Assembly (NCBI GenBank): GCA_017163975.1
Contig: JAFFSR010000035.1
Location: 1,399,001 to 1,463,000 of the forward strand
Length of the DNA: 64,000 bases
Direction: 5' to 3'
Origin: Anastatus disparis
Lineage: Eukaryota; Arthropoda; Insecta; Hymenoptera; Eupelmidae
This document shows, in pieces, positions 10,227-20,795 of this stretch. The notes under the pieces were generated by a model. It was given only the letters and a program-made list of their open reading frames with translations, did not search any database and was not told the origin of the DNA. Each line of letters starts with the position of its first letter. Positions within the stretch are counted from its first letter, which is position 1. Position numbers and translations under genes: made by a program.

Positions 10227-10889
10227 CTAGGAGAGTATCACAACTCCGGATCACAGATTTTACTGAAACTTTGGGATAAGTTTACAAATGTCAAAATATG
10301 AAAGGAAACAGAATTTTAGACACCAACGCTCGATATTTCCCTAGTTATAGGCAATTAAAGAAAATCACTAAAAAAGTTACTAGATTTTTAAACGCATATA
10401 GTTCCTTAGCATTGATAGCTAGAAGCTTGAAACTTATTTTAAATGAAAGCTGAGCTCAAATCCTTTCGAATTAGTAGTTATAGCATGTCAAAATATTATT
10501 AATTCCCAAACTTATAACGTAATAAACATTAGACCCAATTTCAGCTTTTGTTATTAATTAATGTTTTTAAAAGAAAAATCAGGTCCAATGTTTATCACGC
10601 TATAACTTTGGGAAAAAATAATATTTTGACATTCTATAACTACTAATTCGAAAGGATTTGAGCTCAGCTTTCATTTAAAAAAGTTTCAAGCTTCTAGCTA
10701 TCAATGCTAAAGAACTATATGCGTTTAAAAATCTAGTAACTTTTTTAGTGATTTTCTTTAATTGCCTATAACTAGGGAAATATTGAGCGTTGGTGTCTGA
10801 AATTTTATTTTCTTTCATATTTTGACATTTGGAAACTTATTCCAAAGTTTGAGCAAAATCCGTGATCCGGAGTTGTGATACTCTCCTAG
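10227..10889. mobile_element. Palindromic MITE family H, copy 1 (663 bp)
   Basis: The termini are CTAGGAGAGTATCACAACTC and its complement, flanked by TGA on both sides (10224-10226, 10890-10892). The two halves are nearly full-length inverted repeats around about 10560. Copies at 51444-52107 (TAA duplication) and a remnant at 49736-49784 belong to the same family. A 3-bp T-N-A duplication is compatible with the Harbinger/PIF group, but no transposase is present. Confidence 0.88.
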
Positions 10890-10991
10890 TGAGTTAAGTG
10901 TTAACAAAAAGGAAAACTGACGCGTAACATATAAGATTTTGCAATTTAAAAGAAAAAACTGAAATACAATATTTCAAAGTACAAGCTAAAA

Positions 10992-12600
10992 CTAATTTGT
11001 GAGTTCAGTATTCTTGAATCTTGAAGGTAGATGATCAATCGTTGATGATGGGTTCATATTACCGCTCTTCTTGACTGTATCTGTTGATGAAATTTGCTCA
11101 GAAGATCGCTGTTTAACAGGGAGGTATATCAGCTGATTCAATGGTTTGCGAAACTCCGATGTCGCAGTTTTGAGATCAACAACTCGGCAGAGTCCGTCGT
11201 TTCCATGAATAAGTCTGATGATTCGAGCTAGTGGCCATTTTGTGGGTGGAACCAGCTGATCCTTAAACAAAACTACGTCACTCACTTGCAACTGACGACT
11301 TGGATGTAGCCATTTTGAGCGCTGTTGCAGCTGCAACAAGAATTTCTTATGCCATTGATGCCAAAAGTGATTACGCATGGTAACAATATGGGTCCATCTG
11401 GATTTATGAGAGATAGTCTTATTAGAATAGACAAAAGGTTTAGCTAGTGCGTTTAACAGAATACCAATCAGGAAGTGTGTAAGCGCAAGGAAAATCAATA
11501 GAGTCAGAGCCTAAAGCACCCAAGGGTCGAGAGTTTAGACAAGCTTCAATTAAGACTGCCATTGAGTAGAACTCTTCAAAAGTAAGCTTTGCATTACCAA
11601 TGATACGAATAAGGTGCCGCTTAAATAACTTAACACTGGACTCCCGAAGCCCTCCAAAGTTTGGAGCTCGAGGGGGCATAAAGGACCACTCGACATTGTC
11701 TTTGACGAGAGCCGCAGCAACTTCTTCACTCAAGGCTGAGGCTGATTAAAGTAGACGGTTGAGATCTGTAGCAGTGCCACGAAAATTTGTTGCATTGTCG
11801 CTGAAAAGGATCTTGCACAGTCCACGTCGAGCTGTAAATCGTCAAAACGCCATCAAAAAGGCGGCAGAAGTGAGGTCAGAGACCACCTCAATGTGCACAG
11901 CTTTGGTTACCATGCAGATAAAAATTGCAACGTAGCTCTTGAATGATTTCTGGCCACGTCTACCTGAAGATCGCATAAGAAAGGGTCCAGCAAAGTCTAC
12001 GCCTGTGTAGGTAAAAGGACAAGATAGTTTGACTCTTAATGTTGGCAAAGGTGCCATAAATTGCTCCATCGTTCTGGCTCCATGTCTAGTACACACGTTG
12101 CATTGACGTACAATCTTGCAAATAGTATTACGTAAATTATCCAGAACTCACGTAACAAATAACTATGAACCATTGAAGGACCACCATGAAGCGCAATGGC
12201 GTGTGTACGTCGGATCAAGATTTCAGTTACATGATGACGTGCAGGAAGAATGATGGGATGTTTCTCGTTCTCAGCTATGAAGGCATTCTGTAGTCTTTCA
12301 CCGACTTTCATTAAACCATTTTGATCAACGAAAGAGTTCAATCTTAACAGTGGACTTGAAGAGCTGAGAGCCTTGCTTTGTTGTAGCAGTTGAAGTTCAC
12401 TGGGAAACGAAGATCTTTCGACCAGATTAAATAGCATGTTAAGTCCTTCTTGTATCTCAGACGCTGTGAGAGAAACAAATAAGCGTTTGCTGGGTTTGAG
12501 TTTAATTTTCGATAACCATCGAGAGATGTAAGCTAAGGTGTGGATATAAGTATTGATTGAAGAGAATCTCAAGAGCCATTCGTTTAAATTGTCTGACAAT
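10992..12600 (-). pseudogene. BEL-2 integrase
   Basis: Several minus frames together give a BEL integrase. From 12599: KHPIILPARHHVTEILIRR and HALHGG-like sequence of the zinc-binding domain. From 12096: MCTRHGAR, then TGVDFAGPF (first catalytic Asp) and AIFICMVTKAVHIEVVSDLT. From 11733: FMPPRAPNFGGLRESSVKLF (catalytic Glu region) and IEACLNSRPL. From 11498 to 10992: the C-terminal DNA-binding region with QVSDVVLFKDQ and PLARIIRLIHGNDGLCRVV. Frameshifts separate the parts, so no single product is possible. Confidence 0.85.
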
Positions 12601-12716
12601 AAGCCAACAAAGCACTGTTTAACGTTTGTATTACGAGCTTCAAGATCGGTTTCGAATTTTGTTGAAGTAATAGGCTAGTTATCTGCTAAAAGCGATAGCC
12701 AGTAGGGTCCAGTCCA

Positions 12717-13253
12717 CTACAATTCAGAGTTGTGAAGTTGCTCAGGTATCGTGCCTCGTGACGCGAGATCCACTGGATTGTCAATCGATTTGACCTTATG
12801 CCAAGTCGTTTGAGGAAGTAATGCACCGATCTTAGTAACTCTGTTTGTTACGAAAGTCTTCCATCTGAACGGATGCGAATTCAACCAATGAAGCACGATC
12901 TGCGAGTCACTCCAACAGTAGACGAGAGATGGTTGATGCTGAAGTTTATTCAGAGTGTAAGCCACCAAACGAGCCAAAATTAGTGCACCACTTAAATCTA
13001 ATCTTGGTAGACTAATAGTTTTAATAGGCACGACCTTTGACTTGGCAGTAAGTAACTTCACCGAAGATTTGTGGCCAGACATAAAGACAGCATGAAGGCA
13101 TGCTGCATAGGCGCGTTCTGAAGCATCGCAAAAGGCGTGCAATTGCCACGATGAAGAACTTGTAACACCAACCCATCTGGGTATCTTGATAGACTCTAAG
13201 TTGATTAGTTGTTGACAAAAATCGAGCCACGCCTCGGCAATATTTTTAGGCAC
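12717..13253 (-). pseudogene. BEL-2 RNase H
   Basis: An open 178-codon frame encodes RNase H with HAFCDASERAYAACLHAVF (first catalytic Asp), LPRLDLSGALILARL (the Glu position is Asp here) and VYCWSDSQIVLHWLNSH (third catalytic Asp), ending in the NPVDLASRGT linker to integrase. Flanking pol segments are in other frames. Confidence 0.82.
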
Positions 13254-13448
13254 AGGGTCACCCCAAGTAGTTTTCAGCAGCCATAAGCTCTGTAATAGTA
13301 TTTTCCCTTTGATGACTACTGGTGAAAGCTATCCGATGGAGTCGAAAAGTTTTGCTATATCAGATGATATAGAACGTTTAGTAAGTGGTGAAACAGTCGA
13401 GAATTCCAGGTTTGACATCATGAACCAGAAGAAATCTTCGCTTGGTGA

Positions 13449-14433
13449 CTAATGTATTCCTAGTACCGCTGCAGCGTCAGGTTCTTGAAATAGACCATCA
13501 CTGGGGTTCGAGGTTGGAGTAACGATGTCGGAGGTTAGTTGCAGATGGTTAGCTGCCCATTTACCAGCTGACAAGCCTGCAGAGGCTAAAGTGGATATCA
13601 GCTGATCTCGTATAGCTTGAGCTTCGTGCAGAGTATCTGCACCAGCAAAGAAGTTATCGGCATAACGATTTTGTAATATGACTCTTGATGCTTCAGGATG
13701 TCGATCTTTTCCATCTTCAGCGAGTTGCAGCATACACGCGTTTGGTAAAAAAGAAGCACTGGCCGTTCCGTAGGTAACAGTGGTTCATTGAAATGTAGTA
13801 ATGGGCAGATCCTGTGAATGGCGCCACAGTATGCGTTGCCATTTCTGATCGTCTGCATGGACTAGAAATTGTCTGAACATCTTAACGATGTCGCAAGTAA
13901 ACACAAACTTGAGGAACGACCAACGTAAGACAATGGCCAAGACATCTTTCTGTAGTAAGAAAAGAATTAAGAGATAAGCCTTCGTGCTTGCACTGTGACG
14001 CGATGAAGACTACTCTAATCTTCTTAGATCCATTCTTCTTGGAGACAAGATGGTGTGGTGCATGATAAGACAGTGAGTCATTTACTTGATCATCTGGTAC
14101 TTTCACCATGTGTTGCAGTTGTTCATATTCTCCCATAAACTCCTGATAGGGTCGTCGAATCTCCGGATGTCGTGAAAGGTGCTTTTCTTCATTGTTTTCC
14201 GAAGTAGGTACACACGAAGTTGGTACTTCTTCTATCTCCCAGAAATGTTTTAAAGTAGACTCGAGGTTCTCACGTGAAGCGAGATGGACCGACGAGGACG
14301 TATTGTCAATAAGTGGAGTATTGGAATCTGATACACCTCCTTTTAACACCCAAGCGAAGACGGTGTTAATCGCTGCAAGATTGACTCCTGAAGGGCCACG
14401 ATGAAGTCTAGGTTGTAAGATAAATGGAAACAC
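13449..14433 (-). pseudogene. BEL-2 reverse transcriptase, catalytic site degraded
   Basis: Three overlapping minus frames cover the RT. 14433-13882 has the linker to protease and NGSKKIRVVFIASQ; 13858-13598 and 13733-13449 have the remainder. The motif C position, normally YVDD, reads RYADNFFAG: the second catalytic Asp is replaced by Asn. The palm motif A region is frameshifted. Confidence 0.8.
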
Positions 14434-14464
14434 TTCTGTATCAAGGATGTAATCAATTTTTGCT

Positions 14465-15358
14465 TCATTTCCGAAATACAGGCCACGGTAGTAGCTTCAC
14501 TCCATGACGGGGTGCAAGACTTGAGACATTCTTTAGGTCCAAGGCCGTAAACTTTAAATTGAAGTTAGTATTTTTCACTGATTTAAGTATGAGTGAGACA
14601 CGACCACGTGCATGGGCAGTGGTCGAGCCTCCAACACCTTTAACAACGACGTTGTCAGGTTCTTTGCGTGAAGATAACGCTTGTGCTATGTGCTCAGAAA
14701 TAAACGATTTTCCAGCACCTGAATCGAGTGGAGCACGCGCAGTAATAGATTCGTCACTGGGTGATTGAAGTATAACACGCACTGTGGCTAGAAATTTGCT
14801 TCGTTGACTCATTGCAGTAAGCATAGTGGTATGAGCCGTAAACGACGGAGTTTCAGCAAGTTCCAAAGTTTTTGAAGTTTCTTTAAGAGCCTGATGAAGC
14901 TTGCTATGATGTTTTTCGCCGCAAACGAGACATCGACCCTTAGTATTACAGGAATCAACCATGTGGCCGTCGTTAAGGCAGTTGAGGCACAGATTTGCCT
15001 TCTTAACATGAGCCCTATGTTGATCCTGTAGACAAAGTGAAAACTTAGTACGAAAGGCAATGAAATGTCCTTCATTGCAGTAGGAGCATTTCTGACGAGC
15101 AGCCGTCTTGTTCGATTCATTGGCAGCTATGTGAGCTGCAGATATTCGAGACTTCTTGCCTGTATTGTTTTCCCTTGTTGATTTATTGGCAGGAGCGCCA
15201 GCAGTAGATGATTTAGAAGTCTTAGAAAACCTTGGTTCGTCCGAAAGACCTTGAATGGTTACCAAAGCTTGAATTCTGTCTTCCGAAAATTGTTTGAATT
15301 CTGCAAAGGTTGGAAAGTCATCAACGTGGTTTTTTCCTACCGACCTTTCCCAGCTCAA
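14465..15358 (-). pseudogene. BEL-2 gag C-terminus with zinc knuckles and aspartic protease
   Basis: One 297-codon frame carries WERSVG at its start, two cysteine-histidine clusters (CSYCNEGHFIAF and CLNCLNDGHMVDSC, then CLVCGEKHHSKLH), and a retropepsin active site APLDSGAGKSFISEHIAQAL. The end reads into the flap region. It is separated from the gag N-terminus by a frame break at about 15360-15446. Confidence 0.82.
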
Positions 15359-15446
15359 CCTAAGCGAATGTAGTAGTTTGGATACAGCAAAGTAAATAAA
15401 GATGTCGTCCTAATGATTGACAGGCCTGTGTAAATTATTGAAGACA

Positions 15447-16100
15447 TTAATGCTTTGATCGATCGTGGAGAGTAGGGAATTCAGATGATTCCTCGCTTGA
15501 TTTTGGTAGATTGACGAGCGCGTTCATTTGACACGAAAATTTTAATTGGCGATTATCACATTGTCGACAAAGTACTCGCCAAGCAGTAGCGAAATTTTCG
15601 GTGGTAGCTTTTACACCTTTCACAAGTTGTAAGGCTTCATCTTGCAGACAGTTGGTTAACCTTTGAAATTTTATGATAGGTGCCATGCTCACGTCATCGA
15701 CGACTAAAGAGCAGAATTTATCCTTGAAGGACTCCCAGTCTGCTTGATTTCCACTAAAATAGAGAAGCTTGAGTTTCTCTAATGCAGCTTGATTTAATGG
15801 TACACCGACGTGTTGACCTTGGATCTGAGCAGCTGGTATCGTTGGTAAAGGTACATTGTGTAGTCTGGTTTGTCTTCTGTACCACGATTTGGCTCTATAA
15901 TAAGCAGTTTGGATTTTCTTGAAGAAAGATGAGGAGAAATACGATCCTTCAGTTAATGGCTCAGCAAACCTGTAGAGCCAAATATCCTTATCCGCAAATT
16001 CCTTCCAATAGGTTTCCAGCATTTCTAACCTCGTCTCAACTTCTTTTAGAGAAAAGTGTAGATCCGTTGTGACGTGAGTACCTTCTGCTGTGTCCAACAT
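15447..16100 (-). pseudogene. BEL-2 gag N-terminus
   Basis: A 217-codon frame from the ATG at 16100 encodes the BEL gag core: KLKLLYFSGNQADWESFKDK, IIKFQRLTNCLQDEALQLV and the TAWRVLCRQCDN segment. It parallels the BEL-1 gag (FSGHQEDWESFRDMF). The frame ends at 15447 before the conserved middle of gag, so the gene is frameshifted. Confidence 0.8.
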
Positions 16101-17195
16101 AACAGCTCCAATGCGTTTTTGATCAGCAAGTGCATTGTTGATGTCCTTGTCTGGATCAGTTTTTGGTGGTATGGTGAGTTGGCTTAAAAAATAGTAGAGA
16201 TATTAGATAAAAGCCAGATAGTAATAGATTTAGTTACTCTACACACTGCAACCTTACAGTTAATTTTCAAATTTATACAGAGTGCTATACAGACAATAGC
16301 AATTCAAATTATATAAGTAAAGAAAAAGTATTTTTTAGATTGAGATAGGGTCTACTAAGCTACCGAGCAACAGAAAAAGCAAAGTAGCAAATGGTCAAAG
16401 CAAACTGTATCAATTCTGGTTAAAGATATGACAACTATTATTGTGGGCAGAAACTACAATATAGGTTGTATTAAAAGTAATCAATTAATCTATTTACAGT
16501 ATTAAAAGTACTAGACCATATAAGAAAGTATTTTAAATTTTGCAAAGCAGTAGCAATGAAAATTTTAGAATATTTAACAATTTAGCAAATTGCTAAATGT
16601 ATAAGAAAAGTAAAGTCAAAAAAAACTTTAATAAATTAAGCAACGGGCTAAGTAAAGTTTACTTATAAAGAATTAGTCTAACTGAGTAAAAGAATTCAGA
16701 AAAAGATCACAAGCATAAACAAGCATTAAGTGTTCAATATACCAAATGCGAAGTTTTATAAAGTGTAAAACGACCTTTCACCGACGCTTCTGTAAGCGTT
16801 TAAACGAGTAACCGTTAAGAGGTAGGGATGAGCGTGCTGCTATACTCCAAGGCAGTGGAACGAGCATGAATAGGCTGAGGCCGATAAGTGTAAGCACGCT
16901 GACTGCCGTAAGATCTCCTCTCCGTCTTGTCCTTTTGCTTGAGTAGATCTTCCGTCTTTGTTTGTCGGTAGTGGTGTCACGATGACCGTTGAATTTGAAA
17001 AACGACGCTTTGAGAATTGCAACGATTTTAACTAGCCTTTTTCACACTTTCACCAAATTTTCACCACTGCAGTTATGAGTCAAAAAATATGTATGTTCAC
17101 TTTTCTTTTTCAGACGAAGAACGACACTGAATTTATTTGCAGGTTGCCGGTTTTTGATATTTCGATATCATCGGGCTCGAAGGACCAACTTTTTA
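16101..17195 (-). other. BEL-2 5' leader with primer-binding-like site
   Basis: No gene is seen between gag and the right LTR. At 17174-17187 the minus strand reads TGGTCCTTCGAGCC, eight bases from the LTR edge, the expected place of a tRNA primer-binding site. The same 14-mer is found at 6138-6151. Confidence 0.65.
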
Positions 17196-17936
17196 TGTAT
17201 GCTCTTTTTAGAAATATTAATTATTTTAATAACGATGTATAGACTGTATCCTTATTAGTCCAGTCATTGAAGCATTTCAGCTGGAAATTTTGTCGGTTAG
17301 GATGGATTAACATAAGAATTTGTCAGTAGGTAAAGAATAGTCCAAAAAAGAAAAGTTATATAATGCCGATGTGCGCTTTTGCCCGGGGGGCGGGAGCCGC
17401 CCCTTCTCGGGGGCGGTGAGAAAAAAAAACCATATAATTCGATGTAAAAATCAATTTAAAGCAAAAAGTTTTTAATAAGTTTTTTTGTTAAATAAATACT
17501 TTTCGAGCTATAGGTGATTGAAAACATAGATTTTTAGTGTTAAAAAGCATGTTTTCTGACGGTTTTTCATGAAATAACTTGAAAAGTTTTAATTTTATCA
17601 AAAAACTCATACGGAACAAAAATAAAGCTTGTAGAAAAACAAAACGATTCCATTTTTAATCATTATTTTATATACAATACATAAGGAATTATAAATTATT
17701 GAATATTAATACTGTTACGCTTGAAACTTTAAGAGCAATATTCAACGTTAAATAACAGAAAAATGGCATACTTTTTGAGAAAAATGTATAGAATATTATT
17801 TGAAGGTATTAAGATTATCTTTAAAATCAATTTTGTTTTAAGTAAATAGTATAAAAATTAAAGGAGTTACAAGGAAAATAAAATTATTTTATATAGTTTG
17901 ACAATAAAATTTCAATATTCAAACCACTGTCATTAA

Positions 17937-18317
17937 GAGGAGGTCACGCATCTCTTTCCTTTTCTAATCAAAGAAATGATTTTTTCACAAAAACTAATAA
18001 CTTTCTCAAAAAATGAAGAGAAAGCCGCATCTTGTATCAAAAGAAGCAATATTTTCTTTGATAAGGAAAAATTAATTTTATTGCTTCGTTTTCAAGAAAA
18101 CCTTGAAAAACTAAATTGTCCACCCTAACCTCTATGATTTAAGTTTTTCAAGGTTTTCTTGAAAACGAAGCAATAAAATTAATTCTTTCTTATCAAAGAA
18201 AATATTGCTTTTTTATTACGAGATGCGGCTTTCTCTTCATTTTTTGCTAAAGTTATTAGTTTCTATAAAAAAACTCAATTCTTTGATTAGAAAAGGACAG
18301 AAATACGTGACCTCCTC
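17937..18317. mobile_element. Hairpin MITE family B, copy 1 (381 bp, TTAA target)
   Basis: Ends GAGGAGGTCACG and its complement, flanked by TTAA (17933-17936, 18318-18321). The whole unit is a near-complete inverted repeat with a short centre. CXC copy 3 has the empty site as a single TTAA (49050-49053), and copy 2 has TTGA (38144-38147). A second copy of identical length splits the P1 protease gene (43826-44206). Confidence 0.92.
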
Positions 18318-19105
18318 TTAAGACAGGTTTTGAAATATAAAGAAATTCTTTAAAAGTTTATCTTATTTAGGTACCAACTATGTGTTCTAGAAGTTTCAGC
18401 AATTTAGAATGCTTATTTTTAAAAAAAATCAAGTTTATATAAAAAAAAAATTTTATTTATTTTTTAAAAATTCATCCTTTTTTTAAAATATCTCAATAAT
18501 TACCAGATGTACGTAAAAAGTACTAAAGTTAAAAAATATAGCTTTTTTTTATGAATATTTTGCTTTTTTTTTATTTTTGTCCGATAAAAATCAACCGAGA
18601 TATCAGTGTTAGAATTCTGTAATCAGAGCCAAGTACCACCTATTTTTGGCCCTTCAAACTAAAAAATCTAAAAAAATAAAACTTTTTCAAAATTGATATT
18701 TACATGACTTAAAGATGATACAATTACCTACAAAATCCATTTTGGAACAATTAAAAAGCTTAAAAATTAGCGGAGTTATCATAAAAAAACCAATTGTACT
18801 TTTTCGGTAAAATTTTCGGAGCGCATAAATTCGTTTATTTTCGAGTATTTTAGATACATACATTTAAATATTTTACAGTTTCTTTGAGTCTGTACGGTAT
18901 ATAGCTTCTATTCTTTTCAGTTCTTATATGTATATTTTGTAAGTGGACACACATATATGTATATATACATATATATCATATAAGTATAAACTCAGGTAGA
19001 AGAAAAGAAATGAGACTATGTAGCTTGCCGATTTGATATGGGACTGCGAAAGATATACAAATTAATAAATTAGAGAAAGTTAATTTATCTACGTATTTAG
19101 AAAAT

Positions 19106-19507
19106 ATGCGTTACCAGACCTTTATTAAGGCTACAACTAAAAATAGCGCTGTAAAATTGTCATCATTAATTCCAACAGTTGATGCTTTATGCGAACATTT
19201 TAAAAGAGTATATTTGCAAACGCAAATATGGTTAGGAAATAAAAATATTCTTCCGACAAATTGGGGATGAATCCATAAAGATGGTTTTTTACAGCCTACA
19301 AGAATGCTAAACCATCTTGCGCCAGAACAGCTTCTAAGAATGATTTTTTGCAACTGTAAGACTACTTGCGGTGCTAATTGCAGTTGCAGAAAATTAGGAT
19401 TATTTTGTAACTCGACATGTGGAACATGCTCCGGTGACAATTGTTTAAACTGTCCTCCGATTACAGATCCAGGAGAAGAAGAAGAAGTCGAAATTGATAA
19501 TGAATAG
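19106..19507 (+). pseudogene. Cysteine-rich (CXC/TSO1-like) C-terminal ORF, copy 1, with stop
   Basis: This is the same 133-residue frame as copies 2 and 3, with a TGA in the conserved NWGW-I segment (19267-19269). Downstream it keeps the cluster FCNCKTTCGANCSCRKLGLF and CNSTCGTCSGDNCLNC, a repeated C-x-C pattern like tesmin/TSO1 CXC motifs. See copy 2 for interpretation. Confidence 0.7.
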
Positions 19508-19566
19508 AATTTAAAAAAATTTGTTTAAAATTTAAGTGAAATATTTGTATTTTTTTATTTTGTTCT

Positions 19567-19608
<42 letters not shown>

Positions 19609-20795
19609 TTTTAAGTTATGATAGTCTTATAATTTTAACCATAAATAGTCATTTTTAAATGTAAAATACTTAAATATATTCTAAATTTTATAATAAGACA
19701 TAAAAAATATATTATTAATAGAATAAAAGTTATTAAATTATTAAAAGTACTAAAGACTCGTTTTTTTGGCATTTTATCATCAAGGGTTGTTTTTAAGGGT
19801 TGAAATGTTACAATGAAATAAAAATCATTATAAACTGTGAAAAAATGTCTAATTTAATATAAATATGTCATTACAAAATAATTTACATGTTCAAAATTAT
19901 TTTTTTCTATTTTTCATCGTAAGGGGTAGTTTTTAAGGGTTGAAATAATGTAATAAATTAAAAATTATATCATAAACTTAAAACGTTAATATTTTTCCAT
20001 AATTGTATCATAAAAATATTTTTTAATATTAAAAACTATATATGCTCTTTTTATTAAGTCAAAGGAGTGGTTTTTAAGGGTTGTAAAAATGCTTAATATC
20101 ATTAATTATGTTCCACAATATTAAACAATACTTATTTTAGACATTCCAAGATTATTTGAATTATTTATAAGCGTAAATCGGCATTTTTACTATTTTTCAA
20201 CTTTAAGGGTAGTTTTTACTCCTTTGAAGCCAAAAGCGCACCTCGCCTTTATATAACTTTTGATCTGTAGGGTAATATAAGCTTAATCCCAAAGTTTTAT
20301 GAAAATCGGTGCTAACCGAAAGAATTTCCAGGTTATACCCTATTTTTGCCTCCAATGACTGGACTATATGGTTATATAATCCTTTCGAATTAACTTAAAC
20401 CGCACACACACATAGAACAATAGTGAACACACAGTTCAAATAAATTGACTTGTTCTGTATCAAGTTCAATAATTTATTTATCTTTAATTATAGAGGTAGG
20501 TTTCTTTAATAAATATAAAGTTCTTTCTTGCTTTATTTAAATTATATTATAATTAAGAAAAATTTTAAACGTGTTTGCTAGTGGGTGAAAATTTGGTATG
20601 ACGTAATATCACGCGTCTATGCTTTGTTCTAAGTGTTACGTAATGTGAGACGTGTTCTCTCTTAGAGCGCCCGTTGCTAACTAACTAGATCGCGTGACTT
20701 ATCAATATGCACAGCTAAAACAAAAACGTGGTCGCGATATTCGACGCGCTACGGGGTTCACAAAAATAAGAAAAGGTAGTGGTGCGAATAGCACT

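Larger units (their letters stand above)
17256..20366 (+). mobile_element. CXC element, copy 1 (TIR DNA transposon, 3-bp target duplication)
   Basis: The ends read TAGTCCAGTCATTGAAG (left) and CCAATGACTGGACTA (right), giving terminal inverted repeats of about 14 bp. The target duplication is TAT. Without the MITE at 17937-18317 the copy is about 2.7 kb, like copy 2 (37467-40160). It encodes only a short cysteine-rich ORF near the middle, followed by an ATA microsatellite (about 14 units) and AT-rich sequence. No transposase is visible, so it is probably non-autonomous. The superfamily is not identified. Confidence 0.85.
9672..20790 (-). mobile_element. BEL/Pao LTR retrotransposon BEL-2, complete but dead, with nested insertions
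   Basis: Both LTRs are present (9672-10155 and 17196-20790), starting TGTATG on the plus strand and ending GAACA or GAATA. GCACT flanks both sides (9667-9671 and 20791-20795), the 5-bp duplication expected for BEL/Pao. Genes on the minus strand from right to left are gag, protease, RT, RNase H and integrase. All are frameshifted. A 663-bp MITE lies at 10227-10889 and the CXC element at 17256-20366 splits the 5' LTR. No clear polypurine tract is seen beside the left LTR. Confidence 0.92.
17196..20790 (-). repeat. BEL-2 5' LTR, split by the CXC element
   Basis: LTR sequence is present at 17196-17255 and 20367-20790, together matching the left LTR. Between the parts lies the CXC element 17256-20366, with TAT on both sides (17253-17255 and 20367-20369) and a single TAT at the same point in the left LTR (9729-9731). 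Confidence 0.9.
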
